From NCBI RefSeq assembly GCF_001577835.2, contig NC_029541.1, positions 3,281,141 through 3,345,140 on the forward strand: a stretch of DNA of 64,000 bases, read 5' to 3'. This DNA is from Coturnix japonica. Lineage: Eukaryota > Chordata > Aves > Galliformes > Phasianidae. A program made the position numbers and the translations under genes. Positions within the stretch are counted from its first letter, which is position 1; every line of letters starts with the position of its first letter. Below the pieces are notes generated by a model. The model searched no databases. It was given only the letters and a program-made list of their open reading frames with translations, and was not told where the DNA came from. This document shows positions 12,500 through 31,100 of the stretch, piece by piece.

Positions 12500-15400
12500 A
12501 TAGAGCTCCTTCCCCTGGTCTGGCAGCTCAGGGCAGAGTGTTGGAGTTGCCCAACTCCAGTAGCTGCTGCCTTCCAAAAATGGGTCACTGTGTGGGGAGG
12601 AGTTGGCTCACAAGCCACATTCCCAAAGCTGGAGGTGGGGATGCTCCTTCCGGGGTTATCTGGGTTTGATGGCATAGATTCAGGGCTCTGCCGTGTCCAC
12701 GTGTACCCAGAGCTGCTGAAAAACCTGTCCATCCCCCACAGGCTTCTAACAGGCTACGGGCACAGCTCAAAACAATGCAGTGCTTTGGCTGGGATCCTTC
12801 CTGAGCCTGACACCTGATTGTGGAGAACCGTGTTTGCTCCCAGTCCTTCACCTATCTGAAACCTTCCCGGGGTAGTTCTGAGCGCTACAGATTCTTGCTA
12901 AGTCACTAATGTTAAACTCTGAAGAAAAGTGCAGTTGAAAGATTCTGACCGTGCTACAAAGCAGTGGAGAAAATATCCTTGACAGGCAGAGCAGGGGGAG
13001 AAAATCCCTGTTTGCTCAATGCCAAAGGCAGTGGGGCAAGGATGGAGGGGGGAGGGAATGCATAGAAACTAGGAGCTATAAGCAAACAGTTGTTAAAAAC
13101 AGCAGGAGGGGCTGGAAAACAAAGCAGCACTTTGACAGCCACCACAAGCACAGGGATCCTCCCAGAGCTGCGAGTCAGGATCAGAATCCAGACAGAATCC
13201 ACACAGGACTCCTCAGGCTTTGAACTGAGAGCAAAGTACCTTTTCCTTGAGGGAAAAAGGAACAGAGTCCTGTTTAAAAAGTAAAAATAAAAACCTTGTA
13301 GAATGATTTGATTTGGGCTTTAAGAAACCCTTTGGCTTCTGGTGAGGTGGAGCGACCCAGCACCTCACTGGCACCAATGGGAATGTGGAGGCAAAGAGGG
13401 GCAGAGGGTCGCTGCCTGCAGCACCTCCCAGGCCAGGCTCTATCGTGGAACAGGTTGTGTGTCCCCACAACACAGCCAACATCACAACATGGGTCAGCCT
13501 GAGATGAGGGTCATGAGTGTCCTGCGGTGCTGGGGCTGTCACACCACGGCCCCATCCCACTGCATCCCGCTGCCCTCGCCACCTCTCCACCGTTATCCAG
13601 TCACGGGTTTATGAGCTTAAAGCAAAGAGGTTTGTGGCACAATCAAAATAGCTGCTGCTAAGGCAGCTCACGGGATTAGACAGCTAAAGCGCCGTGCCGG
13701 CGGTGCTGCAGCCAACTTGGTAGAGCTTGTCTTGCTTCTCTACCTCCAATCTGCCCCCCAGCCCATGGGGCTGAGCTGTGTGCTGCCTCTTCTGCAACAG
13801 TGCTTTGGGCTTCAGCCAGTGATGCAGATCAGATGAGCATCGATGCACAATGACCATAAAAATCCCTATGACAAACTCAGTGTGTGTATGAGACTGGTAG
13901 TCCATTAACATCACTGTAACTGTGATGAATGGCAAACTTGCCAAATGCAACAGACCAAGTCCAGCCTCATTCCCTGAGCCCCCAAACCCCCACCCTGACC
14001 CCCAGTGGCACATCCCCAATAGCACCTGCCACAACCACGTGTGATCAGCAAAACACATCCATGTGGCCCAGGTGTGAACTGCAGGGGGAAACTGTGACCA
14101 GGATACAACCATGTGGGATGTGAGCTGCACAGACAGTGCTATGAGGACATCTGAGGCAAGCGGCTGCAGCAGCACAGGGAGCATCTGAGGCTGAGTTAAA
14201 GCCAGGCACTGAGGGATAAGCTCTCGAGGAGAGCCACGCGTTGCCCAAGGTGCAGCACATCGCTGGAGCCACCCAGGGTCAATTTCTATTGCTCTGTTTC
14301 CTTTAAGACCTGTCTGAACGCAGGTTGCTCTGACCCATAGATGTGGTGCATTAAGTCCTTGGGCAAATTGCAGCTGGCACAAGATCTGACACCCATCTGC
14401 CTCTGCCATCCTGGCAGCACAGCCACACAGATCTGATTTCAGCTTGGGCCCTCATGGCAGAGCTGGGCACCATGAACACAGCAGCCCTCCTGGTCAGGCC
14501 ATTGACTTCAAGGGCATGAGCTGAATGTCTTCGGCATGCTCACCTGCTATTTGGAGTATGTGCTCTGGATGTTTTGAGAGCTGTCAGGCTAAATTTAGGG
14601 GCCCAGATAAGGATATCATCCTCTCCTACCCAACTGCAAGGGCATCAGGAACATGGAGAGTGGCCAGAGTGCAGGGCAGCCGCAGCACCAAAGCAATGCA
14701 TGGAGGCAGAAACTCCTGATTTGGTTACACAGGGAAAAAAAAACCAAACAAATGCAGTGCTTAGAAATGGCCCAAACTGGATAAGATTTGCTCTAAAACA
14801 GCACAAAGTCGAAGCAAACTGTCCCACAGTCACCACAGCACATAATGGGGACACCCCAATCTGTAAAGACCTGCATTCATGGTAAAGAATGCTGGGAGAG
14901 CAGAGTATAAGGAAGAGTCTCATGTCTACTGGACAAAGGAAAACAAGGGGAAAAGAAAAGGAAAACAAAGGGAATAGTTAGATCCTCTACATTTAATAAA
15001 GATTTGCCAGTGGGTTAAAACCAGCCAAATATCTCTCAAAAGGAAGGGAAAAAAAGCTGTATTCCAGTTCCTGCCAAGTTCCTTTGAGTTCCCATGGTGC
15101 GTGCAGGAGCCTGCCTCAGTCCCAGCACTGGAAAACACAGCTGCAAGGGGCTGGGTGATGCAGGAGGGACACACAGCAGGAGGGGACATGCAACAGGAGG
15201 GAGCAGGCAGGAGGATTCAGGCAGAGCTGCTCCCCTTGCAATGCTCCCTATGAGGGTCGGGCAGCAGAAGCAGCTCCATGGGCTGAATTCAATGCCTGGG
15301 ATCAGAAAATGCCTCAGCAGCCTCCCTGCCCTCCTCTCACTTTCTTCTCTCCCCGCCCTCCAGAAGAGGTTAAAAACAAGTTCTTAAGCAAAACAAACCC

Positions 15401-16534
15401 AGAAAAAGCTCTGAGTGGGAGTGAGGCGCAGCGATGCCAGGTGATGAGGGGGGAGGAAAAGTCCCCACAGGCAGCAGAGCACAGCTGGAATCAGGGCTCT
15501 GCAGCATCCACACCAAGGCTGGCAGCTATTGCTTACCACAGCATCCTCATGCTACGTAACAACAACAGATTACAACAGCAGCTCCCCCCACTTGCAGCAC
15601 GGATGAGGCAGGGCTGAGGGGTGAGATGAGAGCCCCAAGGGACTCAGGAAGGGTGTTGTTATCGGACCAAATGTGGGTGAAGTAATTCTTATCAGTTGGG
15701 TCTGAAGTAAAAGAGCAGAACTGGGAGCAGCAAAGGCTGCAGGGAGCTCACAGTGCCCACCTCCTGTAGCGCTCCCAGCTACACACACCATCAATGGCAT
15801 GAGGTTGGCTGCTGCCTGGACATAGCAAAGGAGCAGCGGATGTGACATGTTTTTCCCTTGGACTGCATTCACTTAATAATAACAGCAAAGCTCCCGCAGC
15901 GCTCCAAGCAGGCAGCGCAAGGACTCTGACTTCTCAATACACAACACTCAATGCTTGGACACAGAGCTCTCAGTGCTCCCCTTGGAGCCGGGGGGTGCAG
16001 CCCTAAGGGGGTTCAGCTCAGCCCTCTCATAAAGCAGGGTGAGGTGAAAAAGCAAATGCTTCCTCTGTGGTTTCCTCCTTGGGATGCACAGAGGTGCTGC
16101 CCTGCATGGAGGGTCCCATCCAGATGGGTGCTGCAGCTGCATGCATCCAGAGCCAGCGGGCATTAAAGAGGAGCCCCGGCCACCTGCAGCACTCTGCTTC
16201 TGATGTTCTCCGAGTGAAACTTGATGCTGTTCAGCAAGGACACACCTCTTCCAGGGTGTTGTGCAAAATTCTGCATTTTAACGTAGGGACAGGAAATATG
16301 AACAGAGCCGGGCAGAGCCCGCAGCAGCACCACCAGTTAGGCCACGGCTCCCCAGCTCCGTGGGAGCAGCTCGAAGTGTTTCCTTCTCTCACCAACCCCA
16401 CTGTGACTTCCCAGTGCTTTGGGAGCCGCGGCTCCCGCACCAACAGGTTTTGAAGGATTGGCATCGCTGCTGCCTTCGGGACCAGTTCTGCAGAGGTTGT
16501 TTTCCTCCTTTCTCTTCCTGCTCCATTTCCTGCG
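12500..16534. other. Intergenic region between G0S2 and HSD11B1 copy A
   Basis: About 4 kb with no exon I can support. A 241-codon frame on the minus strand (13684-14409) shows no family signature and is treated as chance. The HSD11B1 copy A promoter is probably in the last few hundred bases, but no TATA box is evident. Confidence 0.5.
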
Positions 16535-20260
<3,726 letters not shown>

Positions 20261-20638
20261 GCTGAGCCGAGCAACGGCACCGCCGGGCCGACAGCCGCCT
20301 CTGCTGGCCGCAGATGTGCCTGCAGCCCTCCCTATTAATTACCTTTAATTACCGCCTCGCCCCGAGAGGAGCCGGCTGGGACCCCCCGGCTGCGCTGAGG
20401 ATTCCTGCAGGTGAGCCCTTCCTGCTTGGAAGCATCCATCCTGGTTGGAGCCGAGCCCTTCCCCAGGCCTGGGGAAAGCAGTAACTAACTGATTATTAAG
20501 TGCAGCTTACTAACCTCGTTGTGTGCTCTGCGGGTTTTATGTTGTTTTGTTTTTAACCTCTTTTTTTCCATTACTAAATGCTGCTGCAAATGGGCATCAT
20601 TCCATTGACTTGCCTTTCTCTGATCACTGAATATTAAC

Positions 20639-20644
20639 AATAAA
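20639..20644 (+). other. HSD11B1 copy A polyadenylation signal (AATAAA)
   Basis: AATAAA lies 379 nt after the stop codon and is the first canonical signal downstream. Confidence 0.65.
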
Positions 20645-21162
20645 CCATTATTTCATTGGAAGAACAACAGTCTAGCCTGGTTTTCATTTAGCTTAAAGGC
20701 CAAGTTCAATGCAAATCTGTTCACCAAGTTAACTCTTTGGGGGTGCAATCCCTTACACAGACACACGATGCTGCTTTGGTGTTGTTCTGCCCTATATCTG
20801 TATGAACCTGCATCACAGTGGTCACTGCTGACCAACAAAGCCTCATGGCACCAGAGAGGAAAGGAAAAGTGGGCTCAGTTTTAGATGTGAAATGGAAGAA
20901 AGCAAGCTGAAATGTACCCACATCTCCATCAGGCAGCAGCTTCCCAAGGTGGCCTCAGAAAAAAACCCTGGACATTGACAGGAGGAGAAGGGTGCAAAGA
21001 GTCAGCCCAAAGTCCGGCACAACGCCCTCTATTAGGTTAATGTTTGCTAAACAGCAGCGAGCACAAAAGGAATAGGCACCAACAGACTTGCAGGGTTCGG
21101 CTCAGCGCAGCCATTGCTCTCCCAGGCTACTCATCTGCTCCCACCCGAGTGCTGGCAGAGGG

Positions 21163-22967
<1,805 letters not shown>

Positions 22968-24170
22968 CACAGCTCTGAGTGGCCAATACTTCCCCATGGG
23001 CAGCGGTGCCTCCAACAAAGCCCACCGTGGAGCAGTGCTGGGGACATTTCTGAAAGCAGCGTGGCTGGGAACTGCCTGCACAACATGGGGCACTTGGAGC
23101 CCACAACACAACACAAAAATGACTTTTATTTATGCTGCCTGCAAATGGCTCCTCACAATTAAGAGGAGCAGGCAGTGGGGGGCACCAGAAGGGCTCTAAA
23201 AGGCCAGAATTAGGAGTGGGCTGGGGGATGCAGGCAGCATCCAGACCCCAGCTGCTCCATCTCACCCACATCCCTCCCAAAGGAGGAGTTAGTCAAAAGG
23301 TTATGGATATGGAAGGCATCGGACCTGTAGAGAACAGCCCCCATGAACCACCCAGCAAAAGCAAACAGAGGGTCCTCATACTACAATGTTATTTCCCTGT
23401 ACTCTTACTTCCGAGCAGTAAATCCTATATTACTTTGTGATATCTGTGGTTTGAGTTTTGTTCCTCTTCCACTGGAGTATGCGCAGAGCACCTCTCAGCA
23501 CGCAGCTGCTTAAACCCACCCCATGATTTGCATTAATACAGCTTTCACTTCTCTAAGACCTTAATGAATTTCTGCTGTTCGTGACCTGTCCTAAAACACT
23601 CTTTTTTTCCCCCTCCTTTTCAATCTGTGAGAAACCTTACAATAATAGCATTACTCCCCGGATTTCCCCTACCCCCAAAGCAACCTGGAGTGATTGGGTC
23701 ACCCAGTGCTGCTGAAGCCCCAGGATCAGTGCTGATAAGGGAGGTGGCTGTGGGGACAGGAGGCAGTGGGAGCTGCTGGCACCCCAAGATAACCCCACAC
23801 CCCACGCTGCGCGAGCAGGACAGGAACCAGGGCTCAGGCTGCAGCCCCAACGCTTCCTGTTCGACAGAAAGAAACACAGCAAAGCAGCAGCAGCACGAAG
23901 TTGTGGGAATATAGAGGACAGTGTTTGTGCCCTGCAGCACCGGGGTACAGCCAGGTAAGTGCCTGCAGCCCTGCAGCTCCAGCGCTGACCCCTCACCACG
24001 CACCTTCTTCCACCTCTCTGTGATGGACACGGGGAGGTGGTAACATGAACCGGCATGAAACGTTCCTTGTTGTTTGTTTCCCTCGAAGCAAGAAACGTAA
24101 CAGGTTGGAAAGCAAAGCTAAAGAACACGGTTGGTAATTAGAGAGGGTAACTTTGGGCAGCGGCAGAAGG
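22968..24170. other. Intergenic region between HSD11B1 copy B and TRAF3IP3
   Basis: About 1.2 kb with no coding exon. It should hold the 3' untranslated region of HSD11B1 copy B; AGTAAA near 23418 is a weak candidate signal. Confidence 0.4.
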
Positions 24171-24221
24171 ATATAAGGTATTTGCGCACCAAGAAGGCCT
24201 CAACGCTTTGCTCAGCTCTGG
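24171..24221 (+). promoter_or_regulatory. Probable TRAF3IP3 promoter and untranslated exon 1
   Basis: ATATAAGG at 24171-24178 looks like a TATA box. About 30 bp on begins a short candidate exon ending at 24221 with a strong donor (GTGAGT). A matching acceptor, TTTTGACAG, lies 16 nt before the TRAF3IP3 ATG, so the 5' untranslated region is probably split. Inferred from signals only. Confidence 0.45.
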
Positions 24222-25101
24222 GTGAGTAATGGACCGTGTGTTTCCTTAAGCCTTACTTTGGTTTACAACAGCTTCTGGTTAACCCAAGTGCTGCAAGGCA
24301 GCTTGAGGGATGCCTAGGTGGGCAACGGGGCCCCAGTGGGGCCATAAATGGGAACAGCAGGGTCATTATGGTATGGATAATAACATGTGCAAATAGCCCG
24401 CTCAGCCTCTCATGGCCCCAAACCCCTCCTGTTGGAAGCACATGGCAGTAAGAACCACCCAAAAAAGAGGAACGTTGCTGAAATCACCCAGGAAGCATCA
24501 GGTAAAAATTAGAGATGCTTCAGAAGATGTTGGAGGCTTCACAGAATGGGATATTCAGACAAACACAGAGCACAGGGAGCGCCGCCCATCTCCTATAAGC
24601 ACCGGATCACCCAGCCCCACAGCCCTGTGCTGCAGCAGTGCTGTGGTTTGCAAGCACTTCCTCTGCCCTGTGCAGGAGCAACACGTTGGCTGGCACATCC
24701 AGACCAAAGGAGAGGCTCAGTGCAGACTAACAAGCATGGATGTGTTATATACATAAATGGGTTTTTACTTGCTCACATTCTTTCCCCTCTGTTAAACTCA
24801 GCAACTTCCTAATTGCTTGAGACAGAACGAGACCAACAGAGTTTTGCTGGGAGGAAACTCACCCTGCAGATGTGTGCTATAGTGCAGGAACTCAGCTGCC
24901 CACCTGGTTTGGACCACAGAACACCCCCAAACACTGAGCAGAGGTGGAATTTGTGCCCAAGGCAAAGTGGTAGCAGCTGGATCAGCACCCACCCCACCAA
25001 GCAGCAGGATGGGATGGGTTACACAGTCAGCACCAGACAACAAACACATCCCACTATAAACCCCACCACCCCTTGGTTTTGACAGGACGGGAGGTCCCAC
25101 C

Positions 25102-28100
25102 ATGATCAGCCCCCCAGAACGGGCCCGACCACGGCGTGCAGGTGAGAGCTACGAGGAGAAGTGTGAGCGGCGGCAGGAGACACGTGAAGCCCTGCGGCGC
25201 CGTGGCCATGCACACAGCACCCGACGTCCAGGACGCATTGAGGAGCAGACACAGAGCCCACGGCAGCGTGAGTTCCTGCGTAGGAGGAACCTGGGGGGCA
25301 CTGCTGAGGAGCTCAGTGCACCCATCCTGCTACAGGTAATGCTTCACCCCCACCACGTCAAGGCCTGATGCACAAAGTGGCTGCATGCCTGCAAAACTGC
25401 ATTTGTTTATGGACTGCAGCAGCTGAGGGCAAAGGGTGGTGATGCACTGGAACAGGTTGCCCAAGGAGGTTGTGGATGCCCCATCGCTGCAGGCATTCAA
25501 GGCCAGGCTGGATGTGGCTCTGACACCCATTTCTCATTGCAGCGCCCATGGAGTCACCCCGTGTGCCCATCCACACTCCCCCCACTTGGGCTCAGCAGTC
25601 CTACATGCATTTTGGCTGAAGCCATCCCTGGGCCACACACCTCTACAAGCACCCGAGGTAGGTGAGGGATGCTCAGTGGTCCTTCTTCCCCTGAGCACCA
25701 CAGCTCCATGTCCCCACTGCTCCTGGTTACAGCTGCTCCTCCTCAGTGCCGCTCAGCAGAGCTCAGCACATGCACAGAGAGGAGCTTTGGGGCCCCAGGT
25801 GCATCCTCTTGCTTTTGTTTCCACAGGAACTCAGACTCCTGCAAGCACGAGGCTGAAGGACTCAGGCCAACAGACAGAGTAAGCCCTGCACCCCCTGGCA
25901 CAACCCAACCATGCCCACTCCCTGCTGCCATAACACACAGCCTGCAGACACCTGCACTGTGCACCACAATGGCAGAGCTGGTATCTGGGCTGCTGTAAGG
26001 GCCTGTATTCACCTCACAAGTGTGCTCTCTTTTTCCATTTCAGCTGTGGAAATACAGTTTTCAGTAAGGTAAGCGATATACACACAATATACAGCCCCAT
26101 CCCCACTGTTGCCTCCAGCTGATCTCAAAGTGTTTGGCTGTTGTCGCCCATTTGTTATTTGTTTGTGAACTGAAACAACCCCGTGGTCTGAAATACTTCC
26201 CTTTCCCTGCAGGAAATCGTGCAGCTTTCTGGCTACCTGAAGGTAGGCACCAGGCACCACGAGCAGCCCTGGAGCAAGAACAACCATATGTTTTTATCAT
26301 TATCAGACCAAGGGCTGCTTCCCCACAGGAGGCACTGCACCGTGAGCTGCTGCTCAAGCAGAAGATGGTGATCCTGCAGGAGCTGCTCGCCACGCTGCTT
26401 CACGCCTCTGAGAAGTCCTGGCAGGTACAGGCAGCTGGGGGCTTTGCCATGGGGCAGGGATAAGCAGACTGCACAACCACAGCCCCATATATCTAACTTA
26501 TATATATCTGGGTCTTAGCATAGCACTTTGGAGATGCTACACATGCAGCGCTGTCTGCAAAACAGAATGCTTCTTTTCTTGCTCTCCCCTTTCTGTTTAG
26601 AGCAAGCTGAATGCAAACTCAAAGACATTGAGGGGACATGTGGTTGGAATTTCTCACTTTGTCCTTAGCAGGAGGTGAAATGGAGGCAATGCATTTTAGG
26701 GCTCATTCTTTAGGGACATATGAAGCGTTTTATGTAGGGTTACCAAATGAGATATTAATACACGGTTCATCATACCATCAAAAAAGGGGTTTGAAAGTTC
26801 CGTTGGGGCACAAAAGCAGTGATAGGGTGAGAGGGTATAAAAAACAACAGTGTTAGATATGCTGTGGTTAGAAGCTTCCGCCTTCGCTTGCTTCTTCAAA
26901 TATAATGCAGAAGGAAAAAACACCGACACACTGCATGAAGCAGCCATGAAACCTCAGATTAGAAACAGGTGGGTGCACTTTGCTTCTTGCTGTCTCTGCT
27001 GCAGAAGGGAGGCTTCCCTCTGCCTTACATTGGGGACTATGAATTAAGCTAATTCACTCACTGTGCTGGGAGGGGGCTGCTCTGTGGGTGGGTTTGGATG
27101 TCCCTTGTATGTTATGGCAGCTTTTAATTCCTTCCAGTATTTGGGGCTTTAAAGTCCTGGGAATGCAGGTACATGGGTGATCCGGCAGCAGCTGTTGAAG
27201 TGGTCATAGAGTGATTTAAAGGGATGCTCATGGATGCTTCTAGTTTGAAGGAGCAGGTGCAAGATGTGCAGGATGGAAGCATTGCAGTGCTGGGGGAATC
27301 AGTTCCCTGAATCCCACCATGGTTTTACCTCCTGAATGGAGACTCTCCTGCCACAGCTCTGGTGCTCAGTTGTAAAACTGATGGCTTCAAAAGTACCGGC
27401 AGGTGCAGAAAGCATAGTCTCTCCTATGGCTAGTAAGAGTAAATTACTTTAGAGCTGTCCTCTTCTTAAAGATTATTTCTTTAATACATTTGCTTCCCTT
27501 CCTGCCTTCTAAAGTTGAGCCCAATGCTTGGAAGCGCCTTACAGCCCTGTAGAATATAAGCTTTGTCACATCCCATGCTTTACTGTGACTTTGTGGACCC
27601 ATTCTGCCAGCACAAGCACTGTGTTTGTGCAAAGTAGAAGCCCTACAGGAAAAGCAATTCTTGCTTTACACCAGCTATTCCAAAGGGTTCACAAAGGAGT
27701 ATCACAAACAGTTTATCAAGACACCGAAGTGGCTCTTAGAGAGAAATGCAGAAACTTCTGGTCAGAACAACAACAACTACTGCCATCCCACGTATCTGCA
27801 CAAACCCACTCAGTCTGCTAACAGGCAGTTTATTCCCTTTAGGGAAATCTCAATACCGTATGTTCTCCTGCCAACTTATAAGCTGAATCTCTATAAAAGC
27901 AGCCTGCCAGCTCATTTCTCCTTTATAGCATAGGAAGGGGCTGGTCCTCTGCTGCCCTGTACTTCATACAGCACACAACAACCATGAAACACCACTGCCC
28001 TCCTTTGTGAGTCTCTGCATACAGCACAACAAATGAACCACAGAGGAAAGACAGGCATAATAACTCATATTTTAAAATGCTCTTCAATATGCCACCTACT

Positions 28101-31100
28101 TTCTAAGGGGACACGGCCCTCAGGCTATTTTTGTACTGACAACCGAACTGGGAAGCTTTATTCTTTGGGACTGTAAACTTATTCCTGTGCCAATTTAAAC
28201 ACTGCTAAGACACCAGAGAGTCAGGTTTGGCTTGGGTCTGACAGCTCTTCCCACAACATCAAGGAGCTGCTTATTCAGAAGCCCAGCTTCAAACAGCAGC
28301 AAGCAGAGATGATAATGATGCTCTCAGTATCAGTAGTGAACAAACAGTGTATATGAACTCTGCTAGAAATTTTACCTGAATTTGTATGCAGTCTGGTTAC
28401 ACAAAACCGAAGTAAAAAGCCTAACAAACAGTGAGATGATAATAGGAAAAATGAACCCTTGTTGTTATCCATCCTCCTGGGCCAGGCAAGGAGGATGGAC
28501 CCCTGGGTTTCCATGTGTAAAGGTTTAACTTCCTCCACAACCTACTTATCCTGAGACTGAATAAGAACTGAAATTACTTTGACCAAATTTAACCACAATA
28601 TTATAGAAGAAAATGGACAAAATACTCCCAAAGTGTTGGAAGGCAGAATGTGTAAATTGTGATTACACACATTGGTTCAATTATTTTTTGCCCAGGGTCA
28701 GCTGAATGAAGATAAACTCAAGTGTAAACTGAGGGCACTGGAAAATCAGCTGCAGGCCTGTACCCAGGTAAGGTCTGATGGTTTGAGCAACAAGCAAGGG
28801 TGAAGAAAGGCATGAAAAACTGAATCATGTCATTGGGTCAGGTCTCAGTTTCTAGAGTAATCTGATTAGATATGGATCTGAAAAGTATTTTTCCTCTTTG
28901 CTGAAGCAACATTTCACAGCACATTAGTAGCTGCATTTACACAGAGTGGATTTGCTAATATTCAGTCTTAGTGAGATTAGGAATATGTCCGATAAAACCC
29001 CTCCAGCACACTAATTCTTCCTTTAAAGAGTTACTCAAAGGAGTGTGTGAAGAAGATCCTGATAGAGATGGAGGACCAGAAGCAGACCTACGAGCAGAAA
29101 GCAAAGGAGGCTCTGCAGAAAATGCTCGAGGACAAACTCCAAGCTGAGCAACAGCTGCAAAACTCTCAGGTAAGAAACACATTCGACACCTGGCTTTGCT
29201 TTAATCTTATCCTGCCCCCTCATTTCAGTTTACCATTTGCAAAGATGCAAAATCAGTTTTGTTTTTTTTTACTGTTACCACCCCAAGTCCAAAAGTAATG
29301 ACAACCTGTGCTCATTTTGTGCTGTTTTTAATGCCCTGATGTGGGGCTCATATCTGCTTCCCCCAGAGATGCCTGGCAGTGACGAGGGAGGACCTTGCCC
29401 TCTGGAAGGAGCACTACACGATGCTCAAATCCGAGTGGTCCCAGATGGCCAAGGCACACAGCGAACTCAAGAGCAACCTCCACACCCTGCAAAGCCAACT
29501 GCAGGTACATCAGACCCCTGTGGGAGCAATGCCATGGCCCAAGGGAGCCCATGTTTTCTGATTTGCAAATAGCCCATAGGCTGAGATCACCAAAGGGCGT
29601 TTGCATTAAATGAAGTGCTGTTACTTCACATCCAGTCCTTGCTTTTCGCCACAGCACATGGCCACACAGAATGAGGAGCTCTGCCAAGCCCTGGATCTCC
29701 TGCAGCACGAGCATGCCGAGCTCCAACAGCACGCTGACAACCTGCAGCAGGACAACCAGCTCCAAGCCAAGCAGATCCGCAACATCGAAGGTACCACTCC
29801 TCCAGGGAAGGGCAGACAGCAAGGAGATAATCTGAAAGCCTTGGAGCCTAGTACACCCAAAGCAATCCCTATCTGAATGCATTGCACACCTCTTGCAGAG
29901 AGCCTTTGGTTTCCATAGGGTCCCAAATGAAAGATTAAAAGGGTTTCAAAAAGAAGGGTGGAATGGGAAACTCTCAAACCTGCATGCAGATATTTGCATG
30001 AACGCTGGTTTTCTTATTATTTCAGGTAAATTGCAAAAAGAGCAAAATCAGAAACTAATATTGGAGGCAACAATCAGCCAGCTGCACAGTGAGTAACACA
30101 AAGAAGCGCAATGTGAAAGCTCTGCATTACTGCTGTAGCAATGACAGTGACTTGTTTCATCCCCAGACCTGATGCAGAACCAGACCAACGAGCAGAAAAC
30201 TCAGGACGTGATGGTGCAAAGGAAAGGTCAGCAAACTTTCTAACTTCCACCTAAAGCTGCCTTGACTTGACATGGGAATGTCAGAAGTGACTCCAGGAGA
30301 AGTCTGTATTTGTTTAGAATAAAGGATTATATTAAAACTATGCAAAACTAGTAATGATTCCGCGATTATATTTTGGTAGTTAACATTAAAACACAAGTGT
30401 ATTTATGAGGCAGATGCTTTACAAGAAAATCAAGAGTTTTCATTCCAAGTTCTATTTCAGTGGCTATGCCATTTTGGAACAAAATAATCAGTTTGAAGCT
30501 GCAATTACAGCTGTACTTCTAGAAAGCAGTAAAAGACACTTAAACTCCCCTTCCATTGCTGGTAACTGCTTGGAAGCATTTACCTAAAGACCATCAGCTT
30601 TCATCTACAGGAGAGGCATGATAACCAACTGAGCTCTTCTCTGTGCATAGCTTGCAAATATTAGCTTTAAACCGTGCTGAGTAGAGAAGCTACAAAGCAA
30701 ACTGGAGGCCAAGATGTGTTTCTCACCAGTGGCCTGTTTTCTAGATCAGGTTTTCACCATGCAGACCCCACCTCTCACTCCTGCCAAGGAAATGCAGAAT
30801 GTTCTGTCCGAGCATCCCAAGGAGAAGGCAGAAGAAAGCCTGAGGGATGAGATAAAGGAAAGGACATCCCAGCTTACAGCAAAGGAGAAAGAGGTGAGGA
30901 AGTTACTGCTGGGACAAAGCGACCCTGCCAGGGATTAAGGTGCCTTTTAGGTGCTCTCAGGAGCATAGAAAAACAGCATATTAAAGCTCCTGGAGGCAGA
31001 TAGAGCTGCAGGCTGCACCTGGTATCCACCACAAGGATTTTCTCTGCTTTATTTCTGTTCTGATACCAGCCTCAGATGAAGCTCACAGCATCTGCAGGCA

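Noticed and set aside
13684-14409. 241-codon open frame on the minus strand between G0S2 and HSD11B1
   Set aside because: No recognisable family, no repeat-derived domain, no supporting splice or promoter signals; composition fits a chance frame.
23418-23423. AGTAAA as the HSD11B1 copy B polyadenylation signal
   Set aside because: Weak variant 450 nt past the stop; not enough to assign.
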